From: Diadema setosum
Taxonomy: Eukaryota; Echinodermata; Echinoidea; Diadematoida; Diadematidae
DNA length: 64,000 bases
Direction of reading: 5' to 3'
NCBI GenBank assembly: GCA_033980235.1
Contig: CM067067.1
Span: 6,390,289-6,454,288 of the forward strand
The stretch's first letter is position 1; each line of letters begins with the position of its first letter. The translations under genes were made by a program, and so were the position numbers. The notes beneath the pieces were generated by a model. It was not told the origin of the DNA and ran no database searches. It worked only from the letters and a program-made list of their open reading frames with translations. Shown here one piece after another: positions 31,501 to 45,327 of this stretch.

Positions 31501-34500
31501 AAAGAAATATTTGCCCGGTATCTCTTTTTTATCTTTTTTTTTTTAATTAAGTTACTAATGGGATTCTTAAATTGCTCTTTTCAGAATTGCGTACCAACTA
31601 TTCATGCTAAGGAATCACGTATTCTACTTGCTAAAATATCATAAAAATGACATTCGCACATTTATTCTGTAAGATATATATTTGGTAACCAACCAATGTT
31701 GACAGAGAGAATGTGATATCTAGTGCTAACACCATGAATTAGCAACCTTCGGTAAACCACAATATTCGCTCCCTATTTCTGGGTCTGTCTAAATTCTATT
31801 ATTCTCATCTGCTAGGGCCTGCAGGAGCCCCGTTTGAAAATAAAAGACCCTTTCTTCACAGTAAACAAACACATTTCCTTCGTTATTTGCTCTCCTGCTT
31901 TAGTCCTCCCTGCCGCTAAAGTTGAAAAGTAAACACTAGTTTACCCAAAGTTTTACTTTTCAAACATTGAACAGAATGGCTAACGTTTGCTAGCTTTCCA
32001 GTTTTTATTGATGGTATGCCAAGTGTGCCTAAGCAGACGACGTTGCCCTACCAATGATCAAGCCCTTTAGGCCAGAGCTTACGAGAATTTGATTTTGCAT
32101 GTATGAGTTCCGGTGGGGTATTACTATGTCTTCAAGGCAATGGGTTAGCGTGGATAGGACGCAAGCTCAATTTGGCCTGCAACTTGAATGGAAAATGATG
32201 GCTTTTTTTTAATGACATATGTGTGTGTGTGTGTGTGTGTGTGTTTTCAATCTTTTCATTTTCGAATATGCATGCACTATCTTTTGCTAACAAGTGCAGT
32301 AACAAGGTGGATTATCAGAACAAACCAATCGAATCTTTTTTTTTTTTTTCCTTTTCGGATGACAAACAATCCATGATTTAAAAAAAAAATCGCTACTCTG
32401 AATTGCACAGCGGGGAAACCTATCTCTTATCAGGATATCAATTATGTGTCACCTAGCAACGGACGTTTGCAAGCTAACCCCCACATGGACTGTATCGATA
32501 TGTCTGACTGGTTATGTAAGGCACGTGCACCTTGCATTGTGCTTTATCGATCGAATATTCTTTTACAGGTGCAGGTGAACATACACAGGTGTAAGGAATA
32601 GCAAATATGTACTTGGCCTGTAAGATCACTTTAACACCTGCAACAACAAAAGACTCTTCTGTTTTGACGTCTTGCTATGTTTCCTTATTATGATCATTCC
32701 ATTGTGTGGGGATTTACGCGAAACATTTAAATGATGAGTTATAAATTCATTTTCCCTAACGTGTTGAATTTGATCGTTTCCGTAATGTGCGTCGGTGAAG
32801 ACGATGGCAAGGTTGTCAACGTGTATAACATAGATATTTTGTCAGATTTAACTGAAAAAGTCCGATAATGCTTTTCATCTTTATGTTATGAATTGATTAA
32901 GCATTCAGTACCTACTTGTGAAAATACCTTCTTGTAAAATTTGACTGGTTGCCGCCAAAGATGCGTTAATGATTAGTATTCTGGCTTCTCTGGAAACTTT
33001 ATTGTTTGTTGTGCTGGTTGTGTGTGTGTGTGTGTGTGTGTGTGATCGTATGTTATGGATTTGACAAATTATCACTGTGTCAAACAGGAGACAATATATA
33101 TATACATACAAATGAAGGTTAAAAAAATTGAGCAGACTTACGACAAAACTTTTCAAACCATATTACACAAACGAATTTATTGCAAGCATAATGACAGTTC
33201 AGTACATGTAACATTCAACAGAAAAGCACAAAGAACCTCAGAAAACAGCCTTCATTAACATAACGCCTACAAACAAGCAATAACCACGCTGCTGTCCACA
33301 ATATGAAACACGTATAGGCATTTCTTCTTTTTGAAATAGTCAGAAAAGATGTCGCATGAGGCAAGCCAGGTTCAGAAGATAAGGACATTTGAGTGAAAAA
33401 AAAAATAAATCAGATGGCAAGCAGCTATTGACTAAGAGGAAGTTTTGTGCCACATGAACACGGAGAGTAAACATGAAAAAAAAGAAAAGATGCTATCAGT
33501 ACAAATTCTACCCAGAAAGTAGGCCTATCAAGTGAATTTACAAGCCTAAACCAGTACTACTTTGGAATAAGGCCAGGACTTATTTAACGATTTGGTGGGA
33601 TTACAGAGAAAAGAGTAGCAAGAAGAAACTATTAGTCAAACTATAATTTTAAATTTAAGAATGGATCTCGACGGTTTGAGCACCGTGTCAAAGTTTCCAT
33701 ATAACCAAAACTGAAAGACATTTGGTTCAAGTGAGACTTTTTGTGCCATCACATCGACATTATATCAAAATGCAACAGCATTGCGTTATTACAATCATTG
33801 CTATACTGTTGGTATTTACATGAATTACATCAACTCTCTATGTTACTTAATTGTGTCAATATTATTCAGATTAACGTCTTGACATCAACATTGACATCAA
33901 AATTAAAATTAAAATTAACAATAACATTAACATTATTGTTAAGTTGTCAGATCTTCTCTTTAAAATGATTACGTTTTCCCTTTCCGGCAGGGGCTACTTA
34001 CACATTAAGGTAAAAATCCTACAAAAGCCTCAATGAAATAATGCCGTCAAAGTTGAACATACTAAGCTGTGAAGTGAGGTCCTTCTTTTTCTGATAAATA
34101 ATACGGACAACCAAATTCTCGTAATCACCGGGATACGAATAAACGTGTGCCAGAGAGGTCAGTTACAGACAGTTTTTGCGCCCTACTGCAAAATTACCAT
34201 CCCGCTTTTCTGCACGACAAAACATCTTAAACAACGATGCAGCATTTGTATTTTGTTGTTTTAAGAGCTATAATATCTTCATGATTGTGTAACACTGACA
34301 TGTCTTCTTGACTTTCTTCTTCTTGGGATAGAGTACCGAAGTGACGATGTCAAAGTCTTTTGTTCTAACTTGGGTTGGGACCAGTATACGAACATGGTTA
34401 GCAACAATAAAGGGAGGTTGTTTAGAAGCAGTTTCCACGGCAATGAATGGCTATGACATCACATATTGGTACGCCATTTTTCTTGGCTCAAAGTTACAAT

Positions 34501-37500
34501 ACAAAGCTCGTTGATACTGTCAAAGCAGACATGTTGCTCTCTTTGCCAAGCTTATTGAATGCAGTGCTTTTTGTCTTTGCCAAACAAATTTTGCTCTACC
34601 AGACAATGCATAACACGTTGCACAGATAGTACCACTGAATGTACTTTTCCAGGACAATGATACACAACTTCGGCACATTAGGGGTATGCTTAAAAAATAA
34701 AGTGACAAAAACATCCTCGAAGGGTTCAGACATAAGCGCGACGTAAAACGACAGCATATCGCAGTATACATGATTGATGAAATGTACTGAAGAACAAACA
34801 CGTCTTTCAAGCTCTCACATTTATATTTGCAGACATGGGAGATAAAATAGAGTTCTTTGGTCATGTCGTAAATTGATTGTAAACAAATGCCTTTTTTTAT
34901 CGCGGTGATGGAGGCAGAAATTGTCGGTTCCAGTGTGACCTCTGAACTCCGTGACGTAATAAAGGCAGACCTTTCTGGAAGAGCTGTTAAAGGAACGGTG
35001 GAATAAATAATTAATGTAAAGCGTTTTGAATATGTAATCATGATGATGACAAGTGGCATTGCAAATGGATGATGCATATTATGGAATTATACAATCTTTG
35101 GCAACAATAATTAAAAAAAACTAAGTACACACACACACATACACACACACACTTTGTTGATGAGACACATAGAGAAAAAAAGTACGATTCTCTCCCATCT
35201 GTCAAAGTTAAATGTCACGTCTGAAATATTATTTCATTTAGACACAACGTAACATAGAAATATGAAACAAAGAATGACATATCAATAAATATGATAAAAG
35301 AAGTCAAATAAAATGAAAACAACTGGCAAATATCACATATTAGTCAATTTAATATTATACGATATCAATCTATGCACAATGCAAATTCATGATAATGTGC
35401 AATCACACATTTTAGTTCAAATTATAATTATTTGAATAAAAGATACCCAACAGAAAACTTTCATTTCTTATATACAAGTCTCTTCTAGAATATAGGGGTC
35501 AAACCTCTCATGTCAAAATTGCTGTGTTTAAAACGACAATGCCATCTATCTGATAGTTACACAATTTCTTCATTTTGATCATTAAAACAGATGATCAATT
35601 TAAGGAGGTATTCATTAGGTGAACGATTTTAAAATAGCTCCATGCCCAGATCGTCAGGGATGCTATATACCTCCATAGCAGTTTTATAGATTTTCCGAAC
35701 AAATACCTACCAAACTATGGTCCTCAATCCTCGTCGCCTTCTCCTTTTCGACTTTCTCGTCGTAGTTGTCGAGTGCCAGCGCATTGGCTGGGCCGTATCC
35801 GGCATGCGCGCGGCCGTAGGTCGTCGTCCACTGGGATCGTTCTACGTTGCGGAGGGCGTTGGCCGTGCGAGGGTCGAGGGCGTGGTCTAGTTTGCGAGGG
35901 GCGTGGTTTGGGATGACAGCCTTTGGCGGGATTGGATAGAATTGCTGTTGACCGCTGGTGGGTGTTTTCTTGTTCTGGATTGGGATAGAATGCAAATTAT
36001 ACAAGGAAAATTATTGAAATATCCATGTCAAGAATATCAATTAGTAGATAAATGAATATAAAGCAATTGTAAGTATAAGTGTATATCAACCTTTTCATCC
36101 AAAGCTAATTCATCAGAATGATGATCATGTTGCTAACAGAACACCGGACACTATAGTAAGTGAAAACGTTGAAATTGATGCAGGGTCTTGTTTGTGCTAT
36201 CAATCTATTTAGATTTTCAATGAGTATATTTGCACTGGTGGCGACAAATATAACATCGTCATTACAACATCACAGGTACTCAATATCTTCGTAGATTACA
36301 TTTTATGGAATAATGGACTTGAAAGGGATATGTTGTTGGAATATGTATACGTAGCCTTCATTTAACGGGGTAATCTGAAGTCTCCAAAATATGCACGTAC
36401 CTGGAAGAAGATGTCACCCGGCCAGCTGAGGGCTTTCTTCTGTGAATCTAGTGGTATATGCTCCGTCTCCACGCGGTCACGTGCTCCTGGAAAAGAGAGA
36501 AGAAACACAGATGATGAGTGAATTCAAATGAATCAAGCAACAAGCAATTTGATATTTTAATCTTGTCCAATTATATAGCATATTATATTGTTAAATTAAA
36601 ACCAAGGAGCTTCACTGGACTGAACTGGTTTCTTTTTCAGTGTCTTGGTGATTTAAATCTTCAGGACTAGTTTTTATAAAGCTTTCATGTTTTGAATGTA
36701 AACAATACTCATATATCGTTAGAAATAGTAGCCTTTCTTTAAAAGCATCCAATACAGTCTTTATCATCAATGTACATCAACATAAGGGGAACAAAATCAA
36801 CAAATGTTTGGAAATCGAAAGGAGGACAATGTTTCCTTACCTTTACTCTTGTAGTTGATCGTGACATCGTTGGGGTTGGCTGGAATCTGCGGATGAAGAG
36901 GGAGCGACCTCCGGGCAGCCTCCCCGGTCTTGTAGTCATCAGGCGTGTTGGAGAAGCTGGGGAACATGGCAAATCGTGACATATGCGAGCTGTACGGATG
37001 CTCAGCAGGGAAGGGTTTGTCAATGGACAGCTTCCTGTATCGGGGGAATAAAAGAGAAGGATACATTTGAACTGATTGAAATATGACGTAATGTGATGTT
37101 TAAAATTTGGTGTTACCCTTTCATATTGTCGAATGAATATGCTTGCTTTAAGTGCATGATTTTTGTTCTTTACAAGGGCCCTGACGTCATTATCATCACT
37201 GTCATTATCAATATTATTATTGTTATTACTATAACTATCATTACTATTATAATCATTTGAGATGTATCGTCATGATTATCATTATCATCATTATTATTAT
37301 TACAACATCATAATCAGTGATCTAGTTACTTATGGGTTATTTTGCCACACAGGTAGCTCAGGATAAATGAACACTAGTGGTCATACGTACATAAGTTACA
37401 TTTCTTCTCATCTGGTAATGCAGCGATACAATGTCAGAATTAAGATCACTGTAATATATGTGTCACACTTACGTCATATCGACTTCTGTGGGTCTTGGCA

Positions 37501-40500
37501 ACCTGAAATGAGAGCAAATACATATGAATAAAGACGATTTTGTATAGTGATTCATTTCCAGATAGTACGGGCTTAAAACGCACGGTATTTATTACATTAC
37601 AACAACATAAATTATACCAAATATAAAAATCTAACAATCTTTTTTTTTTTTTTTGGTATCATGTACACCGTTTCCATCACTAAATAATCTTTCGCATCGT
37701 TAAGGAATACTCTCTTGTCGTTTTCATAGTTTCATTCTCTTCTGCGTAACATATTGTTTTCTTCATCCGGTCGTATCTCTCATAACAGTTGTAACAAATG
37801 AACCAATATGAAATTATTAGACGATTTTTTTTTTTTTTTTTTGCTTTAAGTAATAAGATTCTGTTCTCGTGATATCTAGTTTTCGGTCGGTTGGCACGAC
37901 AAGATATGGTGAATGGTTGGTCAACCTGGGGCCCGTTTCATAAAACTTGTTATCAGTGACAACTGCCACATTTCTATGATAAATTTGCTCTCAGCCAATC
38001 AGATGCAAGGATTTCAGTAGCTTGTCACATCTATGACAACTTGTCACTGATGACAAGTTTTATGGAACAGGCCCCAGATGTAATCCTAATGACGTCATTA
38101 TACTTACAGTTGGTCATTGGACCTGATGTTGCTCCGTTTCAGTAGCGTGAGGTCGTAATACTGGTCTATCGGGAGCCCCCTACAATGCACAAAATTGGGA
38201 GGAAACAAAGAGATGCACATCTAGAACAACATCAACGGTTGCCATGACAAAGATAACCTTCTAACCACCACGCCCAACTCATCATTCCTTACACACTTGT
38301 TGTCGGTCATTAATCCAGTTCATTATGTTGGTAAGTTTCTGCATTTTTTAATTGTTTTTCGCTCCAAATGGCCACGACGTCGGCAATGATAAAAACGATT
38401 ACCGGTACGCTGGAAGGAAATATCTCATTTAAAGTGATTTATGACACCTAATATGATATCATTTTTGAAAGTATAAGTTTGGCGGTATCTTGACAACGAC
38501 AACATTGTCCTCAAACATACGAACAATGTTATCACGGCGCTATCGATCGCGATCCTGCACCTCTGTGAATCGGAAGATATCGATTGCCTTTGTGATTTCT
38601 ACTGATTGCTGACCAAACATGACTGAAGAACAATGTCTTTAACCTTGACGGGTCTATTCCGCGTGATTGAGGCTGTAGTTAGCTAGCATATACCTTGCCA
38701 ACCACAATTCAAGTCAACTCAAGGAGAAGGAGAAATGGCTGTCAAAATGTAGTCTGTTTCGTTCTTCCATGAAAATCTAAAGTTTCTTGTTGCGATAGAG
38801 TTTTAGATTTCAAGCTGTTTAATTGTTTGAGCTTTGTCATAGTGCAATCGTTCCTCGTAGGCGCATGGATCTCACCTTATCTCGAAAGATACTGAAACAC
38901 AGAGCGTCAGAAGTACGGATGATTTACTAAGAATGTCAACAGAAAAAATGTGCTCGGTGTTAAACACGTTTTATCATAGAAACATATTTTGCAAAATGCC
39001 ACATGTTTTAGTGTTGCAATGAAGAACTACAGTTGTATTTCATGATCAAATGATGTTTGAGAATGCAAAAGAACGCCCGTAATACTTAAAGATCTTTGAT
39101 AAACAGAGATCTCACGGAGCATATTCCAGCATGTGTTGCCTCAACCAGACTACAGAGAAACTGACGAATTATTTGAATTTTACTCTGGATAGTTTCAATG
39201 AAAAACTGCTTAATAATATATTTAATCTATCACTGCTGTGAGTAGCGCCATATTTAGCAAGTGTTTTGGGTACTCTTTCGCGTGTCAAAACAGACCCCTC
39301 TTCTGATGTAAACCAAAGTGATTTCCTCACTATGGCAAAGTTTTGTCAAGGTGATGTAAAAATAACTATAAGGCATTCACATCACTTTGCTTTGTTAGAT
39401 TTTCCCCCGACTTGGCAGGTTAGCTTGTCAAATCATACAGGGATGTGCTCGAAATTTTACGTTAAACAAGATAGACCAGATGAGACGATATGAACAACTG
39501 GCAAGATGCGCAACAGAAATTCCCCTCGACCAGGAAATAGAACCAGCATTTCTTACGTGTAGTAGATAGGATGAAGCTTGATGAACTGTCGTTTCTTCTT
39601 CTCGTCCTCCTCGACATTCAAGTGAGGATAGGTCCTCGGCAGGGCAGGAAGAAGCGATGTCATGTTTGATACTCGACAGACGTGAACGGACGACAAACAA
39701 CAGTTTAAACAGCAAACACTCCAGAAAAATACAATCTGATAGAGTTTTTGTGGAAACCTATCAGAGATGCAGCGTAAGTTCAATAAAAGTGGCCATAAAC
39801 AGGCCCATCAGAAGACAAATCGGTCCTCATTTGGTTGCACAAACATGTGTTTATCAACACGAGCCCAGCAAGAGGGGTACATGCTTGGGTAGCGCGTACA
39901 CCCCAATGAAAGTATGGGACCGGTGGAGCAGGTACACCTGTTCGCACCCCAAGCTGTGGTTTCACGCTAGCAGAGGGGGTTTGTTGACAGTCCCGAATCA
40001 CGGAAGCCGGTAACGCTCGTGGACGTCGCCAAGACGATATGCAAATGAGATAAGGAACTATTGTGACCCGTGGGTGCCCGGGGGTCGTCGCGTTTCTCGC
40101 TTTTGTGTGGTTTCATCGGTGGCTAACTCAGCTCAATAGGGCAGACTTAAAAATCGTTAAGGGGGTAGGCGTTGTTAAGAGCGAATAAGAATGTTAAGTG
40201 GATGTTATTATCAATCTAGTTTTGTTGACCATGATTCACTGGAAAACAGAATGAGGGCTTTGGGACTATGCTGAAGCACAGGTTACTGGTATGAGTTACT
40301 AATTTTATTTCTTTTTCTTTTTCGTAATTTGCCTCCAGAACAGGATAGGCAGATGCAATAATTACAGATAAAAGTATCTATGCGTTACCCATAATACTTA
40401 TGGATGTCCTTTTTAAAGTTCGAAAATTGGTGCTTCACTGCTCAGAATTGGTATGATATGGTGAAAACCATGTAATCTAAACAATATGAGAGAGGGGGAG

Positions 40501-43500
40501 GGGATGGGGCACAGAACTCTGTACATGTGTAAAGCTCTGTGAGAGGGGGGAGGGAGCTCTTTGGAGAGATCACTGAGCCGCTTAAATAAAACAGCGCCCT
40601 CTTCTTAGCAATTTCTTGAAAGAGAAACACATATTGACTTTTCTTTAACCCTAAAAAGACGGGGGGAGGGGGGGCTGATTGAGCGCCCCCCCCCCCCCGA
40701 CATTTTTCACGATAAATGCGTAACGCAAAAATCTTGGGCCGCGACGTTTCATTAATTTTTTTTTTCTTATAACTTGCGAGACCAAATTCGCGACGCCCTT
40801 GTACGCGGTTCCAAAGTTACGCAATATCTTGTGAGCGAATGCCAGACCCAAACTTGCTAAAAAACGTGATTTAATGTACAAATCCAACGCAAATTCTGTT
40901 TCTAGTCAAAATTCATAAATATATCATTATTTTTACGTTTACTAACTAAAATCAATTAATTTCATGATGTTTATGATCGGAATATTGTCGCCGATAATTT
41001 CCATCGAAAAACCATTAAAAAAGAGTCGAAAACAATGAAATACATAAGAAATTTAAAATACAATAAAATTTACTAAAAGAAATCGATACCGTCATTTTTT
41101 TTTGTACATTCAATGAGAATCCTAGAAAGAGTACATACATGTAGACCATGCATAAATTAGCATAACTAATTTATTACAAATTAATTTGAATAACTGCCTA
41201 CCAATATTCAGATTTGTAGATTACGTTGTGGGTGACGCGCGTGCCAATTTTCCTCGCGATCACGCGGTCAACGGCCAATATCTTGAGGGGGGGGGGGGCT
41301 GATTCAGTCCCCACCCCACCCCCCTCTTACTATATAGGCATCAAGATAGACCAGTCTTTTTAGGGTCAAGGAAATACTCTCAGTTTCTACTCGACACATC
41401 CAATAGATTTACCCACGATGAGACACAACAGCAAACACAATCATATCCACCCTTTATGTTTTCCCCTTGTCCATTTTTCCGACAAAGCATTTGCAAGAGG
41501 AATACCGACAGTTACATGCACTAATCTCAAAGATCGAGAGTCCTATACACGCTTTTTGGTGAAGAAAGAGTATAATCTACTCCTCGTCAGCAAACCTATT
41601 TTGCAGCAAGTTGTCGTCAAAGTAGTTGATATGTAATCTCGTAATGACAAACAGTCCATAAGACTGTGGCACATAAATGCAGTTTTTCCTCATGCTTTTC
41701 AATTACTTTCTATTGGCATTTCGATTGATTGCAAGTTACAGACTCGACACCAGCCGCTCATAAGACGCGAGAAGGGTGCATTTTGATTTCGAAAAAAACA
41801 AACAACCCTTTCTTGTTCATAATATACACTATGTATTAAGTGTAGAAGAGCTACATGCATTAATCTGCGCATGATATCTCAAGCAGATTGCACCGCTAAC
41901 TCAATAATTCAATAATGATTTTATCGTTAAAAGCTGGAGGAATAGGTTCACATTTAAAGACGCCATATCGATAAAGGAAAATAAAATGAGTATTTGCAAA
42001 GTATTTGAGAAGTAAGTATTTGAGGAGTATTTTCTCGCTGCGCACTGAACTTTTTGATTATTGATTCAGACAATGATTTCAACCAACATTATAGGTGGAG
42101 CTGGTGCATTGTTAAATCTGACTATTGTATCTCTTAATGTAATGATTTTTATTATTTCTCTCTTCTTATTATCATTTTTATTATTACTATAAGATTGTGA
42201 TCATGATCATCATCATTATCACAATCATTGATATTATACTGTACGCATCGAAAATGAAATGTAAGAGATACTTGGAATACAAGCAAATTGTAATGCTTTG
42301 CCAAGATATTGCAGAAATATCTCTATAAATATCTAAATATCTAAAAGGAGAAAATGTGTCTTTTCATTGTAAAGTTTCAAGCAAAGGATTAACATCCATC
42401 TTATCTCATTATTATGTGGGGCAACCACTCCAAATCATCGAATATTAAAAAATAAATAGATAAAAAGGGCTCCGTTGACAGAATAAATACATTGAAGAAC
42501 GACTGTTAAGTAGACAGATTGCTATGAGTGAAGCAGTAGTTTAAAACCTTATTTTCTATTACTCATAGCTATGCAAGCTGGCAATAATATCATAGTCTTT
42601 GCCATTTAGAGAGGATTTAAAAAGCCGTCGCGTCGGTTATGTGGTCGCGGACCTCTCGGTATGTAATCGCTCCTTCAATAACCGTGTTATGAAATAAATC
42701 CAAATCCAGTAGTGAGAAAATTAGTAAATCAGGTTTATTATACACCCATGTGATTATTACTCGACGAGATTTACAGGTCTGTGGTGGTGAGATATTGTTC
42801 CTGTCATGGCAACCAACGTAATAAAGAATGGATAAAGGACAAAAATCAATCAGATAGATGACGACAGTTTATTCCCTGTATTGAGAGAGAGAACATGCAG
42901 TTAGTGGTTTTTTTCATCGTAGAGGAGAGATGGATGAGGGTTAACTTACCAAGTGGTCCCTCGAAGATGATGAGGATGTTAATGACGTCATGCAGAGGAG
43001 ATTGAACATAGTGGGAAATGTTGTAAGATGGAGCTGTCTTGGGGTAACACCGGTATATTCATAAGTATTTCCCCTTCGATTGCAACGATCCATTGGCTGA
43101 AAACATTTATGCGCGTTGGAAAACTTGAAAGTAACCTTTGCTGATAATTTGCCTGATATCCGAACCACTTTGATCTTTATAGTCCGAGATATCAGTGGTT
43201 TCAATGCGGCTTCACTAGAACGAAGAATCAACCCTGCATACGACAAACTAAAAACTTCGAGTTTTAATTTTCTTGTTTGAAAAATATTTTCCAGTGGATC
43301 ATCACAGATCGAAAAAGGCCATGATCAGAACAGCCCCATCAAATCATACCTTGGATATGGATTGGCTCCCGAGCCGAAGTGACGATGTCCCTTTTCCACC
43401 GCTGGGGGCGGTTCACTCTTCGGTCTGTGGTCGTCAGGGAGATTGATCGGTCCCTCCCCCGCGTATTCGCGGGCGGTGCCCCAGGGTACACGTGGATGTT

Positions 43501-43537
43501 TCTCCAGAGCATCTCGATAGTGTTGGTATCTATTCAT
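28599..43537 (-). CDS. SPMIP4: SPMIP4 / C7orf31 orthologue (eight exons)
   Basis: Sperm-associated microtubule inner protein 4, known in human as C7orf31, a centrosomal and flagellar microtubule protein. Exons on the - strand: 43537 (or 43529)-43350, 38179-38108, 37502-37473, 37034-36841, 36486-36401, 35974-35711, 30470-30315 and 29843-28599 (stop TGA). All introns are GT-AG and every phase agrees, giving about 744 residues against about 590 in human. Matching text along the protein: VPWGTAREY and LPDDHRPK; AEHPYSSHM and AMFPSF-like FAMFPSF; HIPLDSQKKALSWPG; NVERSQWTTTYG; FMPPRPLEGRISRLIG. The long last exon (about 414 residues) is charged and Pro/Tyr-rich and much less conserved. The ATG at 43537 overlaps a possible acceptor AG (43531-43530), so an upstream first exon is possible. 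Large introns (30471-35710 and 38180-43349) hold repeats. Confident of identity, less so of the start. Confidence 0.88.
32219..32245. repeat. GT dinucleotide repeat
   Basis: About 13 GT units in an SPMIP4 intron; a second array of similar length lies at 33018-33044. Confidence 0.9.
37926..38077. mobile_element. 152-bp MITE with CTGGGGCCC ends
   Basis: Left arm TGGGGCCCGTTTCATAAAAC and right arm GTTTTATGGAACAGGCCCCA are near-perfect inverted repeats, continuing inward through TTGT.ATCAGTGACAA. It ends about 30 bp from an SPMIP4 exon donor (38108). Confidence 0.7.
39556..39663 (-). CDS. SPMIP4: Candidate alternative first exon of SPMIP4
   Basis: On the - strand an ATG at 39663 opens a GC-rich frame (MTSLLPALPRTYPHL..., ending FIKLHPIYY) that runs into a good splice donor (AC|GTAAGAA, junction at 39556/39555). 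The exon leaves two bases of a codon, exactly the phase needed by the exon at 38179. It lies inside the large intron after 43350. It would replace the exon at 43537-43350 with about 36 residues. The human protein has no counterpart that I recall between the two neighbouring exons, so an alternative start is more likely than an internal exon. It could instead belong to an unrelated gene. Confidence 0.5.
39880..40150 (-). promoter_or_regulatory. Possible promoter for the short SPMIP4 form
   Basis: A locally GC- and CG-rich stretch lies just upstream (in - strand terms) of the ATG at 39663. It contains an octamer-like ATGCAAAT near 40038 and a partial RFX X-box-like GGAAGCCGGTAAC (40002-40014). 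RFX sites are common at ciliary genes, which would suit SPMIP4. No TATA box was seen. Weak evidence. Confidence 0.25.
40645..41369. mobile_element. 725-bp transposon-like element with TTAACCCTAAAAAGAC ends
   Basis: Terminal arms TTAACCCTAAAAAGAC (40645-40660) and its near-complement GTCTTTTTAGGGTCAA (41354-41369) are followed on both sides by G- or C-runs and a GGGGGCTGATT block. The interior has CG-rich then AT-rich parts and no transposase. A non-autonomous DNA transposon. Confidence 0.65.
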
Positions 43538-45067
43538 GGAGAGGATGGTAGTAATTTATGTACATGTATATCAACGTGAAGTTTAAATTGAATGTTTTCC
43601 TTTATCCTTTCATACATTATGCAGCTATAACCACAGATTAATGAAACAGAACATAATCATCAAACGGCTAATATTTCTGAGTATACAATCTCTCTTGTAC
43701 AAAGTTTGTAAATACAAAAACAACAGCAACAGCAGTAGCAGCAACAACAACAATAACAACAACAACTACAAACACTGACATTTCTCATTTTGTTTCCTCC
43801 GAGATAAGAATTTCATCTACTGTACCTTTAAAACGTTGCATAACCGATACTTGTAGGCAATATGTCAACACAAAAAGTAGCTGCCTGACTTGAATACTGC
43901 CTACGGAATAAGAGGCCGTTTCAAGTGCAGGTTTGAATATAAGTACAGTGACCAGGATCAAACCATGCTGTACTGCGTTTACATGTAGAGTTAAGGACGA
44001 AGTGACGGAAAGGATTTTTTAAGTGAATTTGAGAGGCCACAATTCCCATGGTTATCACAGAAAGTCGGAGCTCAATAAAATAAATGAGCTGTCGGCAGGT
44101 AACACGTAACTTTTTCTTTGTGTACAAATCAACGGGCTCCAATGTCTCTCGCAAACCATGCATACCTAAAACATCGGATTCTATCGATGTAATGATGAAG
44201 ACCCCTTTTAATGCAGTTGTCAGAGAGATAACTAAAACCTGGACCCGTTTGGTTGATACACTGCCCGGCTGATGTCATGGAAACCACAATTCTACCTTTA
44301 AAAGAATACTAAAATGTGATGTCATAGCCAATAATCACCATGGGAACTGGTTCTAGTAGGTCTATGTTCTCACAACCTCACCGGTCCTGGCCCGAGTGTT
44401 TATGCGCGCACCTGGTGCCACCCTAAGCTATAACAAAATGCTGTGACACATAGTTGTAATCACTTCGATACTCTTCAGTATTGCAAACTGCATTATGCAT
44501 ATAGGATTCTGATGCCTATTATAGTACATACACAAACTGCGACAAACAATACTGTAACTGACAAAACAATACATTTACGTGACGGGAGATATCATACAAT
44601 CAGCTGTATGGATTTTGATTTGCCTCTGTGGTAGATGTAACTGCTCCAAGTTACTAAATTTGGTGGTAAGTGGGTCATGAGTCCATCATAGATGTTCAAT
44701 TTGAAGAAGAGAAATATTTGAGACATTAATCACATAACATGATTACAGTAACTGGTATTTGCGTTTGAGTGCATTGAACACACCGTCCTTTTGTGTTCTG
44801 AAGGGAATATACTGCACTATACACTATTACTTCAATTAACATTCAATGTTACAGCTGCGCCTGACTTATGGAACAATCTGCCACATGCATAATTACAGTG
44901 TCAAGCTTGCTGGCTTTGCTGAACAATTTAGACGTCTTTGTCGTTTGTTTACATGCTGATGATTTCATGACCCATATATCCCCAGTTCAGTCCTTCACTT
45001 GTATTTCTTGCCTTTCTAATGATCATTATCTTTTTCTCTAAATTTTCCCTTTCCTTCACCTTTCCAG

Positions 45068-45327
45068 GAGGTGTAGCAGTGTATGAAACGCACATTCATG
45101 CTTTATTGCAAGACATACCCTCAGTTCCTCATCATCCATTACTGTATTTACTCTTTTTAGACAAATACCCTTCAGTTTCACCCGTGGTTACTATCAAATT
45201 GTCCGATCAAATTACGTTAATTGAAATGAACGGTCACTCCGGCTATTTGTATCTATGTCCAAAGTTCAAGTATGCATCAAGCTTCAACACGAAACTCAAG
45301 TTCGCTGTGGTTGTCGATACAGGCCTT
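45068..45327 (+). pseudogene. Host open frame cut by the Polinton
   Basis: A pyrimidine tract and CAG (45065-45067) precede an open frame starting GVAVYETHIHALL that reaches the insertion point and hits a stop inside the inverted repeat (45334-45336). Across the right flank, reading from one copy of GGCCTT, the frame stays open 11 more codons to TAG at 61262-61264. The product is not recognised. It may be a disrupted coding exon or a chance frame. Confidence 0.3.
45322..45327. repeat. Target site duplication GGCCTT, left copy
   Basis: Directly precedes the first base of the element (AGTAGTTAGG...). Identical to 61223-61228. Six bp is the known duplication length for Polintons. Confidence 0.95.

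Noticed and set aside
34520..35077. 185-codon frame on the - strand
   Set aside because: No recognisable domain, Cys/Ser-rich shadow-like composition, no splice signals that join it to SPMIP4.
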